From contig NC_083515.1 of assembly GCF_032362555.1 (NCBI RefSeq), positions 7,041,001 through 7,105,000 of the forward strand: a DNA stretch of 64,000 nucleotides, written 5' to 3'. Below, piece by piece: positions 48,283-61,001 of the stretch. Within the stretch, counting starts at the first letter, position 1. Every line of letters begins with the position of its first letter. The translations under genes were made by a program, and so were the position numbers. The DNA comes from Amyelois transitella (Eukaryota > Arthropoda > Insecta > Lepidoptera > Pyralidae). Under the pieces are notes generated by a model. It saw only the letters and a list, made by a program, of their open reading frames with translations. It searched no databases and had not been told where the DNA came from.

Positions 48283-49623
48283 ATGCTGTCACTACTCATC
48301 ATCGCCGTCCTCGCCGCCGCGGCCGCACAGAACGACACCGACCCTCCGCCACCCCTGGCGCGCCGAGAACAGTTCCGCGTCATCTACGAATGGACCTCCA
48401 TCGACTACGAGTGGCCATCCCCCGAAGAACGGGAGGCCTACCTCAATACCAGCCGATACATACCTCAAAACGTCCTAATATCTGGAATAAACTTCTACGG
48501 AGAAAACCTGTTCCTGACGATGCCGAGGATGCTGGACGGAGTGCCGGCGACGCTGGGCACGATCCCGGTGCGGCCCACCAGCACGGCGCCGAAACTGCAA
48601 CCATTTCCTAGTTGGAGCGATAATGCAATCGGAAATTGCAGTGCCTTGCAATTTGTACAAAATGTTGAAATTGACCGCAACGGCATAATGTGGATTCTGG
48701 ACAACGGCCGCGTTGGAACTCTCACCCCTAAACCGGACACGAAGTGTCCACCCTCCATTGTCCTGATTGACCTCAAGAGCGGTGACAATAAAATGGAACG
48801 TATTCCATTTTCCCCTGATGCTGTGAATCCCGTAAATACGTATTTAAACGACCTGGTAGTGGACAATCGTGACGGAGATTTCGCATATATTACGGACAAT
48901 AGTGCTGTCGACCCCGGCGTCATAGTTTTTCGTCGTAGTGACAAAAAATCGTGGAAAGTTCGGGACAGCCGCTCTATGACATCTGTAAAAGATGCTACGT
49001 TGTTCCGCATCAATGGAACTACCGTGAATCTACCGGTGAATATCGACGGTATTGCTTTGGGGCCACAGTTCAGAACACTCGACGGCAAGGTCGACAGAAC
49101 AGTTTATTACAGCCCGCTTTCCAGTTTTCATCTATACGCAATCAACGCTTCTATTTTACGCAATGAGTCACTGGGAACCAACGGAGACAGCAGCGCCTTG
49201 CGCCCTTACGTTGTTGACGTGGGAATGAAAGCTTCACAAACTGACGGCATGAAAATGGATTCCAAAGGTGTTTTATTCTACGGACTGATAGGGAACTCGA
49301 CAATTGCTGAATGGAATTCCACATACGATTTCCATGTCGGCCAACGTACCATCGCTCGGGATCCAACATTCATCCAATGGGTTGACCGTTTCGCGTTCGA
49401 CGGCAGCGGCAACGTCTATGTAGTCGTGAACAGGCTGTTCAACTTCGTCAAACAGCAGGTGTCACTGAGCGAAGTCAACTATAGAATACTGCGATGCTAC
49501 ACGGGGTCTAAGAGTTACGTGTTCGGCGACAACCTGTCGGCTGAGTCGGAGTACAATGCGGCGGCAATGCCGACATTGGCCGTCTCTCTGTTTATGGTGA
49601 TGTTCGCGCACCTGCTCGCCTAG
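48283..49623 (+). CDS. Yellow/major royal jelly family protein
   Basis: Intronless 446-residue ORF. It starts with a signal peptide (MLSLLIIAVLAAAAAQN), followed by the yellow/MRJP six-bladed beta-propeller domain over nearly the full length. Diagnostic stretches are FRVIYEWTSIDYEWPS, LFLTMPRMLDGVPATLG, IMWILDNGR, YLNDLVVDNRDGDFAYITD, NIDGIALGP and DGMKMDSKGVLFY. Several N-glycosylation sequons are visible (NTS, NCS, NGT, NES, NST). The last ~20 residues are hydrophobic (PTLAVSLFMVMFAHLLA), which suggests membrane or GPI anchoring rather than free secretion. Family members act in cuticle pigmentation, as dopachrome-converting enzymes or as ligand-binding proteins; the catalytic role is not shown here. 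I cannot name the subgroup. The chosen ATG sits directly before the signal peptide; the 72 open codons upstream have no ATG. Confidence 0.93.
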   Translation: MLSLLIIAVLAAAAAQNDTDPPPPLARREQFRVIYEWTSIDYEWPSPEEREAYLNTSRYIPQNVLISGINFYGENLFLTMPRMLDGVPATLGTIPVRPTSTAPKLQPFPSWSDNAIGNCSALQFVQNVEIDRNGIMWILDNGRVGTLTPKPDTKCPPSIVLIDLKSGDNKMERIPFSPDAVNPVNTYLNDLVVDNRDGDFAYITDNSAVDPGVIVFRRSDKKSWKVRDSRSMTSVKDATLFRINGTTVNLPVNIDGIALGPQFRTLDGKVDRTVYYSPLSSFHLYAINASILRNESLGTNGDSSALRPYVVDVGMKASQTDGMKMDSKGVLFYGLIGNSTIAEWNSTYDFHVGQRTIARDPTFIQWVDRFAFDGSGNVYVVVNRLFNFVKQQVSLSEVNYRILRCYTGSKSYVFGDNLSAESEYNAAAMPTLAVSLFMVMFAHLLA

Positions 49624-50550
49624 TCCTCGCAGCCCAGCTCGGTCGCGGTCCCGACGCGGCCCTGACCCTGAAAGCCAGTGACCAGTTACGCGACACGGAC
49701 TGATATGATGCGTAACATAACCAAATATTAACAGTTACCTTGACCGATGGGTCAACCCAGTGATAATGCTAGTAGTTATAGGTTTATTTCTGGAGAGAGT
49801 GTCGCTCGATACTGCGCGACCTTATTCCGATAGGTTGCAGTCCCAGTGAACTGAAGATGAGTCTATGTTTACTTCAATGCATGCGAGGCGAAAGGTCGAG
49901 GCCATTTGCCAAATGCCTCGCCTCTCTTAACAATAAACATTCCAAGTATATTGTATAGGTGCATCTTAATGCGACTTTTTGTACCCAGTTACTATAAATA
50001 TAATATATATCTTATAAGCGTCATAAATATGTAAATTAGGAGGGAAAAATACAAAAAACTTAATCTGATGACGTAATCTCAATCAAAAACAAAGCCAGTA
50101 GAACTGCCACCTTTATCAGAGAACAATAAAAATGTTTGCAAATTTGATATTTACTTAGTAAATCTTGTATTTTCATAATAAATATTATATCCATCTAGAT
50201 TGAAAACAAGCTCTGTAAAGATATTCTTTTGATGTTTAACGAAAATCACTAGTCTGTATCAGAATTATTTCTTTCAAGCAAAACTAAGTACATAAGTATC
50301 TTAATGGTTTTTAAATCAATATGAGCTTTGTAAAAAAAAAAACATTTAAATTAACACAAGGAAATAGTAAGTTACCTTTTGTTACTTACAATGTGTTTGT
50401 TAACTTGTAGCCAAAAAATTCCCACATTTCAAAACAATCATGTTACCAATGTTATTGTGACTAGTTTTAGGTTTAACTTAATCTGTTTATTGTATAACTA
50501 AATGTAACTAAATTGTGCGTCTGATGTATGAATGAGGTGACTGAATTTTA

Positions 50551-50556
50551 AATAAA
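50551..50556 (+). terminator. Candidate poly(A) signal, yellow-like gene
   Basis: AATAAA with GT-rich sequence 20-30 bases downstream (TTGTTTATTTGC). An earlier AATAAA at 49932-49937 could be used as an alternative. The 3'UTR would be ~0.3 or ~0.95 kb. Confidence 0.4.
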
Positions 50557-51280
50557 CGTGTTTCTCAAATTACCCTTGTTTATTTGCTAAAGCTGCGGTC
50601 AAGATGTTTACCTAAAACCTTGCCTTTTCGGAAAACAAATAATCACAAACTTCAGTCAAGGTTTTTCTAGATAAACATGGTATATCCATTTTTTAATCCA
50701 GTCTATTAACAATAAAACCTTGCCAACCAAAATCCCTTGTTAAAATGAAAATTGAATCAGTATTTATAAAGAAAATAATATCGCCAAAAATATTGGTGAT
50801 AGGTAAAAATGTGGCATTAAAAAAATATACTTCAATTATTTTACTTGGTACAGAAATGTTGTAATACCACGTAGGTATATTAAAAGAATTTACAGGCAAA
50901 TACTTTTATCTTTAGTATTGTAAAACAAGGATAGGACTATAGGACACAATGTTCACAGGATGATTCTGAAGTAGAACGTAACTTTTTGTCATCCTAAGTC
51001 GTCTCTCCGGTTCTCGTTACTGGGTTGCCACGAACAATGAGTGACATGTCATTTGATACATTTTTAGTTTTCAGAGCTCCCATTTACTCTTAAACATGGT
51101 CATTCTAAAACATGGTATTGTTACCAACTAAACGAGCAATGAATCACTCCATACTATTTTTCTCGAAATTGTTTTAGTTACAATAATATAATATACTTAG
51201 GCATCTCTATTCTTTTACAAAATAATTAAGTAGGTACTACGTGAATTGGCATTCTGAACATTTTCAATCAATATCTTGTT

Positions 51281-51475
51281 ATGCCGTGTGGTTCCCGGCA
51301 CCAATAACAAAAAGGAATATGGATTACTCGTAGATGTCGTAGAAGATGACTAAGGTAAGCTTATAAAAATGAGATTCTTCTTTTAGGCGATGGGCTAGCA
51401 ACCTGTTATTATTTAAATCTCAATTTTAGCATTATGCCAAACAGCTAAACGTGGCCTATTGGTCTTTTGCGTACC
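51281..51475 (-). repeat. Repeat A, inverted copy
   Basis: GCCGTGTGGTTCCCGGCACC, GGCGATGGGCTAGCAACCTG, CCAAACAGCTAAACGTGGCC. Confidence 0.7.
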
Positions 51476-54400
51476 TAATGTCTGATTCTATTGTGATCTT
51501 CGATCGCCTGTCGTGATCCCAGGCTTTCCAAGATTCCCAGTTTCATAATAAATTTAGTATAAAGCATTTTGTAAATATGAAAAATCCCATTACGATAACA
51601 TCGATATGATTATTTTCTTGCACTGTACTTAAACATACAATACAAATCGATTCCAAAAGATTTTCCATTGTCTTTTATTACCATATTGTAACTCCTATAC
51701 TAGCATGTAAATTAAAAGTTAAAAGTAATAAGAATGTATTTTATGTAGATGGTATCTATTGTTTAGAACAACCACGTGTATATTTTGGTCAGCAACATAA
51801 ATATTGCATGTTTAGCATCATTGTTTGTTCGTTTGGCTCAGAGTTGACTCATCCCATACCAATTAATAAATACAAATAATCCGATGCATTCATGATAGTG
51901 TATGAACAGCTTTGTTTAATTAATTAATTTCACGTCTTCAACGAGTGGAAGGTCAGCAGGTACATTGCGGTTGGTTTTTAATAACTATGTACAACATATG
52001 TAGCAAAGTTAAAAGTACAGGACTAAAGGATTCTATAGGTACTTACTTATTCAGGAAAAAATGTCTATATTTTTCTAAACTTTCTTGTCTGTAAGATAAT
52101 TCTGTATAAGGCAAAAGTTGGCTTACATTATCGCACTACTACTTGCTTGCACCCGAAATCTATTCCTCTTTAGAATTTTAAGAATTCCAAGCGATCCTAT
52201 GAACTTAAATTTTCTAAAATTCTGTATATTTTAATTACTGAGTAATAAAAAATGCTAAGTATATGCATTCTTTCACGACAGTAACAAAGCTTCTATAAAA
52301 TTAATTTATTCGCAACTTGGCGCATGTACAACTCGGCACCAATATGGCCGCGGTGGTGGTTTTAAACGGCTACACATCCTCAGGCAATGATACCAACAGA
52401 GTAATGCTATTTATTGCCTGGTAATACAAGACGAGGACAAAAACCCCTAATTGACCATGCAGGGCCAAATCGTTATTTACCAAAGATCTAAGTATACCGT
52501 AACATGTCAAATTATTAAATAATTTCTCAACAACACCAACAATTTACAATAAACCTCTTAATTCCGAATTAAAGTTCATAATAATACAAAGTAAAAGGAA
52601 ACTACATGAAAAAACGCAAACAATACATCATAAAAAAAACAGCACGAATAAAGTGGTCATTAATTTCTAATGCGGCAAAAAAGGGAAACCATTTTATTGG
52701 ACGTATATATGGCTGATTAATTAACTATGTAGTTGAAACCACTTGTCAAATGTCGGGCCATCGAACTAGTTTCTTGTCTTGATTGACAAAGTATTTTCAC
52801 CGGTTTTTTGCTGCTATGGGATAACGTAGAAAGTGATGCATAATTTAAACGAAAGTACAGCCGACCACTGCATTCTGTTATTTGTTTTTTGGCAGCTTGT
52901 TGCTATTATTAACTAGCTTTTCCCCGGAATTTCCCTTGCGCGGGAATTTACAGGAGTATTTTACATCACGTCGATTTTGTGTACTATGTAAAATGTAAAC
53001 ATTTAAGTCAAACAAATACAACAGATATTTTAAATTACAGTTTCGGAAACGTAGATCAAGACTGTCTTGGGAATTATATTCGTAATTAGGTTTCGTTTAG
53101 TAGACATTGTTCTTCTTAACTTACTTGCAGTAAACAACAACCGCTGAGCCAAATCAACAGAAATCGGAATAAATATTAGTCTTTATTAGGATAACAATGA
53201 GCGTAGGTATCCCTAAGTAGTGGCACTAGTAGCATAGAAATAAATACGCATTTGAGTTCGAGGTGGCTCGGTGATTAGCACGTATATGTTAAACAACAAT
53301 AATCTATGTAAAGCTGAGATTATTCCATCACGAGGATATCAAGTGACTTGCTTTGTGTGCTTTTTTGTTTTTAAGCATAATGTACTATTGTTCCATTAGT
53401 ATTACTTATATTTCACAATAGTGTTTTTGTGCCTTATGGTTAGCTAAGACGGGTAATACGGTAACCCTTTCTGACGAATCTATGACCCAAAAATGAATTG
53501 CAAATGAAAACAATTTATGTGCCATTAAGATACGTAGTATAGTAATATATAATAGTGCTATAGCGAATTGTTCTAAAGTTATTTCTACGAGGAATACATA
53601 TATTTATAGGGTAAAAGTTTACGATCGGTTCAGTATTTCTAAAGCTTAGCCCTTACGAAGAAAGGCACATGAAACTACCTCTTTATAATAGTACTCAGTT
53701 TAGATAATTATCGATGCTTCTAACGAGGACTACCGCTTAGGAATATTATAGCTAAGTGATTTATTTATTATTCAATGGAATGACATCACGATGCCATTAA
53801 AATATATGAACAGAAACGTCACGTCTTTGTATCGCATACTTATTTGATTTACATATATAAAATTTTAATATTGATGTGTCTTATTTGTACCTACCAGATT
53901 GTTATTGTGGACGAAAGTAAAAAAAAAGTTGTAACATCTTTCTTATTTTGATTTTTTGAGAATGATCATAGAATTGAATAAACTAAAGTATTTTGTGCTT
54001 TTTTTTCAGTCGATTCATGAAAACAACACTATAAGGCTACCTACCATTATCAAAGTTACCATTAACAAAGTATCAGCTACTTTTCTTCCTGGCATTCTTA
54101 TTGTTAAAGCTAATAAGCGAAATGCTTTTAATGAATCTCCGATCAGGATTTAGTGCTAACATCGCAATTTCATTTCACCTTTCTTATCTTTCTCTCTCTC
54201 TGTCGCATATGAGTGCGTTTTATAGCGATTATAAAACTTTATTTTCCTTGAAGCTCCTATTTCAAGGTGTTATGATGACCATATTATACATTATTTATTA
54301 TCATCGATGTGATACACTGATTATTGTGCGTCCCTGCATCGTAAAGATATCAGTAGTATTAATCAAATCAACTCTAAAGAAAAGAGTAGAGACGGGAATA

Positions 54401-54570
54401 GTTTCATATAACATGTTGGCCTAAATTTTCCCTTAATTGACTTAAACGTCATACGTTACGTACATGTTTACTTTTATTGACTTACTTCTCACCTCCTTGG
54501 ACCTCTTTAGAAAGGAATTGCCACTTCAACTGACTATTCTAACTACATATGTATTACCATCATACATACA

Positions 54571-54831
54571 TACATACATACATATTGTCACGTCTATATC
54601 CCTTGCGGGGTAGACAGAGCCAACAGACTTGAAAAGACTGAATGGCCACGTTCAGCTATTTGGCTTAATGATGGAATTGAGATTCAAATAGTGACAGGTT
54701 GCTAGCCCATCGCCTAAAAAAGAATCCTAAGTTTGTAAGCCTATCCATTAGTCGCCTTTTACGACATCCATGGGAAAGAGATGGAGTGGTCCTATTCTTT
54801 TTTTTATTGGTGCCGGGAACCACACGGCCAT
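54571..54831 (+). repeat. Repeat A, most complete copy
   Basis: Preceded by a (CATA)n run. It reads TCACGTCTATATCCCTTGCG, GGGTAGACAGAGCCAAC, AGTGACAGGTTGCTAGCCCA, TTTTACGACATCCATGGG, TTGGTGCCGGGAACCACACG. This ~250-bp copy defines the family order. It occurs at least ten times in the window, in both orientations. No protein, no polymerase III promoter recognised; probably a non-autonomous element. Confidence 0.8.
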
Positions 54832-54931
54832 TACGGTATTACCATCACCCGTTCGAATTTTAGGCATAGTCATAATAATCCTCTAGCGTAAAGCCCTATT
54901 TCCACTACAGCAGAGAGGTCATGTGTTCCTC

Positions 54932-55083
54932 ATACATACATAAAATCACGCCTCTTTCCCGGAGGGGTAGGCAGAGACTACATACCTCTTTCCACTGGCC
55001 ACGATCTCTGCATACTTCCTTCGCTTCATCCACATTCATAACTCTCTTCATGCAAGCTCGGCGGTTTCGGGTACTTTTGACAA
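54932..55083 (+). repeat. Repeat B, most complete copy
   Basis: ATCACGCCTCTTTCCCGGAG, CCACTGGCCACGATCTCTGC, TTCGCTTCATCCACATTC and CTTCATGCAAGCTCGGCGG. It lies 100 bp after a Repeat A copy. Confidence 0.7.
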
Positions 55084-55399
55084 CTTTATTGTTTTTTGTT
55101 ACTCATAACCAGCCAGATTTCCCTATTTCCACTTAGTTCCCTCTCCGCTTAGCTTTTGTAGACATAGAATAAAGCGAAGAGAAGTCCTCTTCTCAAGGAG
55201 AATTCAAATTTTTTGTAAAGAATCATTTTAAATCTTTAGCCGCACGCGGACTAGAAGGGTGCGATCGAACGAGAGATGTTATTCTACTCGTAAGTAACGT
55301 AAGTCGTAAGCGCCCGCGTTGTTACTCGCTGTTCTTTCTTCTTTCCATAGATAGTGCTTGTCTGAGTTTGAGGTCCAACAGCAGACATCTCCGCAACGC

Positions 55400-55690
55400 A
55401 CAACTCATATCTCTCCGCTTTGGTGGAAACCGGGCCTTAGTCCCGATCGTATCCTCATCTCTCTTCAGATCCCCGGGGTCTGCCTGTAGGCACGATCCCG
55501 ATGTAGGTAGGATGGATTGACTCCGTAACCTCACAAAGAAAGTTAACTAATATTGGATCGTGGTAACTGTCTGAATATGCAGGTTTCCTCACTATGTTTT
55601 CCTTCACTGTAATAGCATTTGTTAGAGGACCGAGTTGGGATTTAAATCTCTCTCAGATACCATAGCCACTCTACAACTAGTGGATTCAAA
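55400..55690. repeat. Repeat D copy
   Basis: GATCCCCGGGGTCTGCCTG, CACGATCCCGATGTAGG and GCAGGTTTCCTCACTATGTT then TTCCTTCACTGTAATAGC, the last a string widespread in lepidopteran repeats. Class not assigned. Confidence 0.45.
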
Positions 55691-58600
55691 GCGTCGGCTG
55701 TTAGTCCTCTAGTATCAAATTAATAAGAAATCAGATGACGGCTGACCTTGTCAGCAAACCAGTTCATTATTTCCACAAATAAGTGTCAGGCGATTGTTTG
55801 CCATCATTACGAGCCGCTAATGCTTGTCCGATGGAGTGTGAAGTCGGTCGGAGTCTTCGCGCGTGACGTCAAGGTCTCAGCTGAATATAGATTCCAGTCC
55901 ATGTGATTTTTATCAGCTATATTTGTAAATCGTTATGCTTTATGTGGTCTACTAACACATATGCCCACGGTCTCACAACGTATCCATGTAAATTAGACAT
56001 TGAAAATGAAAGCTAAAGACATGGTTACGTTTTTACGATTGCAAAGTAGATAAATAATAAGATAAGCAAATTATTTTTACCGAAATGACTAATTATAAGA
56101 AAGGAAAGAAGCATATATGATTACTTTGCGTTGAAAAATTTAATTGAAAAGCATGTAAGTATTTTGAAAATATACAGGTATAAAACTTAATTCAGGACTA
56201 CCTACTAATTTTATTCCGATTTCTAAGCTTGTGCCTTTTTTATTATAACATCACAATTTTATTATAAAATTACTTTAGAAATTACTGAGACAACTATATA
56301 AATCCCAGACACACGCTACGCACGAACGCACTAAGACCAGAAAAACATTGGGTTTCTTATGTTTAATATTGTTAAAACGTAACCCTAAAATCAATGAGTT
56401 AAAATTGAATAATTTTATGGTTCAACGGATTATCTACAGCATCCTTGACGATGATCGTAGTTTTTGTGATAGACTGGCAAAAATATTATTTAAACTATAA
56501 TAACTGTAAGTACATACAGTACCTTTTTAAATATTGTTCGTCACGGTTAATTCAGTCAAGTTTATTTCCTCTTCCCAATACGACATTCGAATACTCGTAT
56601 AAGTACTAATTAGATACAGTTTTGAATCCCGCGCAGATTACTAATAAGTTGACTATGATCATAATCATCTGTGACAAAAGGAAAATAGTTTTCCTGTATG
56701 TTTACCTAGTATATTTAGGTATAGGCTACATTATTTTTACCTCAAAACAAAGAAGGTAAAAAATATAAATTTAGGGTAACTGGAAAACTGCCTCTCATTC
56801 TAGTCCAAAGGGCAACCCTTTATTTATTAGGAGAAAAATGGGAGCATTGACAGTGATTTGGACTTTTTTAATCCAAAGTTATTACGATTTATAGACTAAA
56901 TTATTTTGTTTATTTAATATCTTTGGGAATTTAATTTAATTTATTGAAAGATATTTCATTTAAAATACTGTATTTTTGTTTGTTACGATTAAAATAAAAA
57001 ATAACACGTCAGCCTCTAGAGACAGACAAAACTTTACGGAGTAACATAGTAGCTTTGTCTTATTTGTTTTGGGAGAAAATCTCACGGGAAAGAAGCCGCG
57101 GTCAAAATCTCGCTGATAAATAAATCAATACTGTTCAAATATCTCTGGTTAGTGCTATTAATAATTCTGTATTTAAAGTTTCCTACACCAAACACCTTCA
57201 GTCTAAGTCGTCAGCGCTAGACCGTCAATATAGAATGTTTAATGATCACGGAACCTTCATGTTTGTAGTCGTAAATACCCACCACACTTAACACGGTAAG
57301 CATTGCGTTGCATTTTAAGCGATAATTACATCAGTTGTATACATATAATTCCGGGGTAACATCTCAATATAACGCCGGAATTAGTTTAGTGATATAGAAA
57401 TGTGTTACAGTTGGTCACTGGACAGTAACTGATGCCTACTGCAACCATGCTACTGATGGCGAATTAATTAATAATGGATTAATTTTCCATCTACTTTAAC
57501 AATTCCGCATAATCAACTAAGTTTGAGAGAGAACAATAGTAGACTTAAAAACCTATTAATTTCCAATTAAGTACTTAATAGAAATAGTCACTCACCACTT
57601 TATAGACATCCCAGAAACTAGGCAGTTAACAAAAAATCTTTTATACTTCTATAAAGAAATATGGAAAACAAATCGGTAAAGTTTGACAATTCCATTATAT
57701 TATAGCAAAAAGACTTTGTCTATAAAATTACAGACAGAGTCATTAGTCCAAGAAATCGCTATGTAAAAACCAAATATCAATAACATAACATTAAAGTCAG
57801 AGATCTACACATACATCGGAAACTTTCACTAAAGTGATTAGAGTGCGTATTGTATTAAGATTGGAACTAATACCAAAAAGTTTTAAACTGAGGATAACAA
57901 GATCAAATAAAAAACATATTATTGTATCTCGAATGTAATACTATACATACAACGAGCAGTAAAGAAAAGTACCTATACCTTCATATAAAACTACTAACGA
58001 TGCCCCAGCTTCGCACGGGTAGTGTTTATACATATAAATCTTCCTCTTGAATCAATCTATCTATTATAGAAACTGCATCAAAATATACGTAGGTACACAC
58101 ATCATACATACAGACAAAGGTACAGCCACGGGGAGCGACTTTGCTTTATACTATGTAAAAATAAATGTTTTTGGCAAAAGGGTCGAAACTTGGCTTAATG
58201 TTAACTTGTGTCCTACTGTACACATTCTTTTTAAGACATCTCATTTCGCTTTATCTCCATAATGATATTCACACTCGACTCATTATCCTCAGCGCATTAA
58301 ACCCGAGTAAACAAATACTAAGTTATCTTAATTTACACCTTTATTTACAATACGTGTTGCCATACATTATAACAATATACACCGGTGCTAATCACCGTCT
58401 CTGACGAATGACGTTATTTGTTGTGTTTTAAAGTTACTCGTTTCAGTATGTCTTCATAAAATGGGTATTATGCATTGTATCGTCATGAATGCACGAATGA
58501 GTTTATTCAGTTTTTTTTAATGGCAAGTGGTCAAGTGGTTCAGACGTCAACGTGTAAACATTTTGATGAAATACTTTTAATAAAAGTCTTTTTCATATTT

Positions 58601-60539
58601 ATCGTCATCTTTATGTCAATGGTAATAGAAATCTGCTGTCTGCTTTACGATACAAAGCTTATTATTAAAGCATATTTCCAATTGCATTATCAACGAATAA
58701 TTTAAAAATCCCTAAGTGAAGGTCGGCTGTCCATAACCACTTTTAATAAAAACTATTGAATTTCGAAGTATAAGTAAGTAATAAGTGAAACAACATAGAG
58801 ATTAAGCGTGGAATATTTATTTTACTGTGAAACTATTTTTCTATGTATTCTTCAATAGCATTGTCTTTTATATACGAGTTAAGTTGTTCGTTCATTGTGT
58901 TATTTAGGGACGTGTTTGAACTGTAGAAGATATGAAGATTTAACGTAATATTTTAAAATTTTCCACGAATGGCAAATCTAATAAGTACACGTTTATTTTC
59001 TGATATTGGTAGGTATCTACATCTGGTATTCGTTCTGATTTACTCTCTTCTAATAGGTACCAGTTCAGAAGGAATTCTAAATTCTTCAAAATCTTCGTTC
59101 TTGCTCAAAATCGCGGTAGATTAACAGTCACGTGGTCGTTAATAGGTTTATATAAGTACAAATATACTCGTATAAATAAATTATTATATTTAAACACATT
59201 AAGAGCAATCATAATTTTTGCACCTACTTAATGTTTTTATCACAACTATTAACCTCCAACAGGGTTAAAAAATACCCGAGCTTGTGAAAATCAATACCAT
59301 TGTTTTGTTTCAATGTCAGCCATTGTTGTTTTTGCTGCGAAAATTGCGACAAATACGTAATTGCCGATGCGACAGCCCTCAATAGATCGAACTCGAAAAC
59401 AATGAGTTTGATCGCAAGCAGGAGCCCAAGACAAATCGTATTGTGCTGCGATAGGCTGCGATTAGTCGCGCATGGGACATTGACATTGACGTAAAGCAAG
59501 TTTTGGCGAACTTCCTACTAGGTACATAACATTTTCATAGAAAATAAAATTTTAACTTGATGTGACTTAACTCTTGAACAAATAATCATAGAAATATAGC
59601 AACATATATCAATTTAAAGGTATTATTATGGTCTTCATAGGAAATAATTTCAGTTAATGTAAATTTCCGGACGAGTTTCTTTTGACGCCCTTCATGATAA
59701 TTTGTAATTCTTCATACTCAATCCATATTAATTAGCAATGAATTAATAAACATACATGGATGGAAAGAGTTAAATAATAGGCCATTTGCTAACTTCTATT
59801 TCCTGTCTCACCTACTGCTACTGCCGTATTTCGAGCACGGCTTAAGCAAAGTCTAGTTTAAATTGGGTTTATGACACGTTGTAATCTTATTCTCACAATC
59901 AGCATAGCCATTTACTACAGCACTACTGACAGATAAACAAAACCTTTATGATGGTGTTTCGTCATAAAGAAATTATTTCTAGAAATGGCGTAACATGTGT
60001 GCGATTCTCACGGTGATATGTCATAGTCAGGTTGTGCGATCCTGCCGTGATGCCGTGATTATGGCGACGTCGAAAGGTGTACCTATTCGTCTAACATTTT
60101 ATTTCAATTCTTTATATTTTAGACCACCTTAGTGACCACGCCTAAGTTGGGTTTACGTTATTGGGGCGTTAAAAATGTTACATAAAGTTATTCTAAGGAA
60201 ACGAATTTTTGGAACAATGGTTGTAAATTTTAATACGATTGACACGTGTTTGGACAATATTTTCTTAAATGCTAAGAGTTCACGCTAAAGCTCGTTTTTT
60301 CACAGCTTTGTGCAAAGAATAACAATTTCGATATAGAGTCACAGGTAGTTCTACAAACTATGGAATTTTCGACGGGTCAGACGCCATAACTTTTTGTTAT
60401 ATTATTTCAAAGTCTAAGCTACATTGCTGCAAAGTTTCATTAAAATCCGTTTACTATTTTTTGCGTCAAACAGTAATAATCACATCCACACATCTACTAA
60501 CGTTCCCCTCCTACTAAAATTATATTACTACTCCTTCTT

Positions 60540-60875
60540 CACTACATAGTATAATACAAAGTCGCTATTTTAGTCTGTTTGTCTGTATGTTTAAATCTTT
60601 AAAATTACGCAACGGATTTTGATGCGGTTTTTTGTAACAGGTAGAGTGATTCAAGAGGAAGGTTTTTATGTATAATAACATCTATTAAATAATGGAGAAA
60701 TACTGTTATTTTCAGGGTTTCTAATGTGGTGTCGTAAATTCTTACATTTTTTGCCGCTTACATTGCGTGCGCAGGCTTAACCTTACAGGATTTATAAAAA
60801 TAATGTATTAAGTATTATTTATTGTAACATTTTTTCCGAATTTTGCACCCGTGCGAAACCGGGGCGGGTCGCTAG
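60540..60875 (+). repeat. Helitron-like non-autonomous unit
   Basis: ACTACATAGTATAATACAAA then GTCTGTTTGTCTGTATGTTT and CGCAACGGATTTTGATGCGG, ending GGGGCGGGTCGCTAG followed by T. The CTAG/T end fits Helitrons. The 5' end is not clear. Confidence 0.5.
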
Positions 60876-61001
60876 TATATTATAAATGCGAAAATGTATA
60901 GATGTGTGTTTGTTTTTACACGTAAAATCTTTCGGACGGATGTTAATAAATACATTTTATCCCAAAATTTCCACATGAGCAAAACTCCAGGGCGCAGCTA
61001 G
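60876..61001 (+). repeat. Second Helitron-like fragment, head-to-tail
   Basis: Starts ATATTATAAATGCGAAAATG immediately after the previous unit and ends GGGCGCAGCTAG followed by T. It has a large internal deletion relative to the 729-bp unit at 63214. Confidence 0.45.
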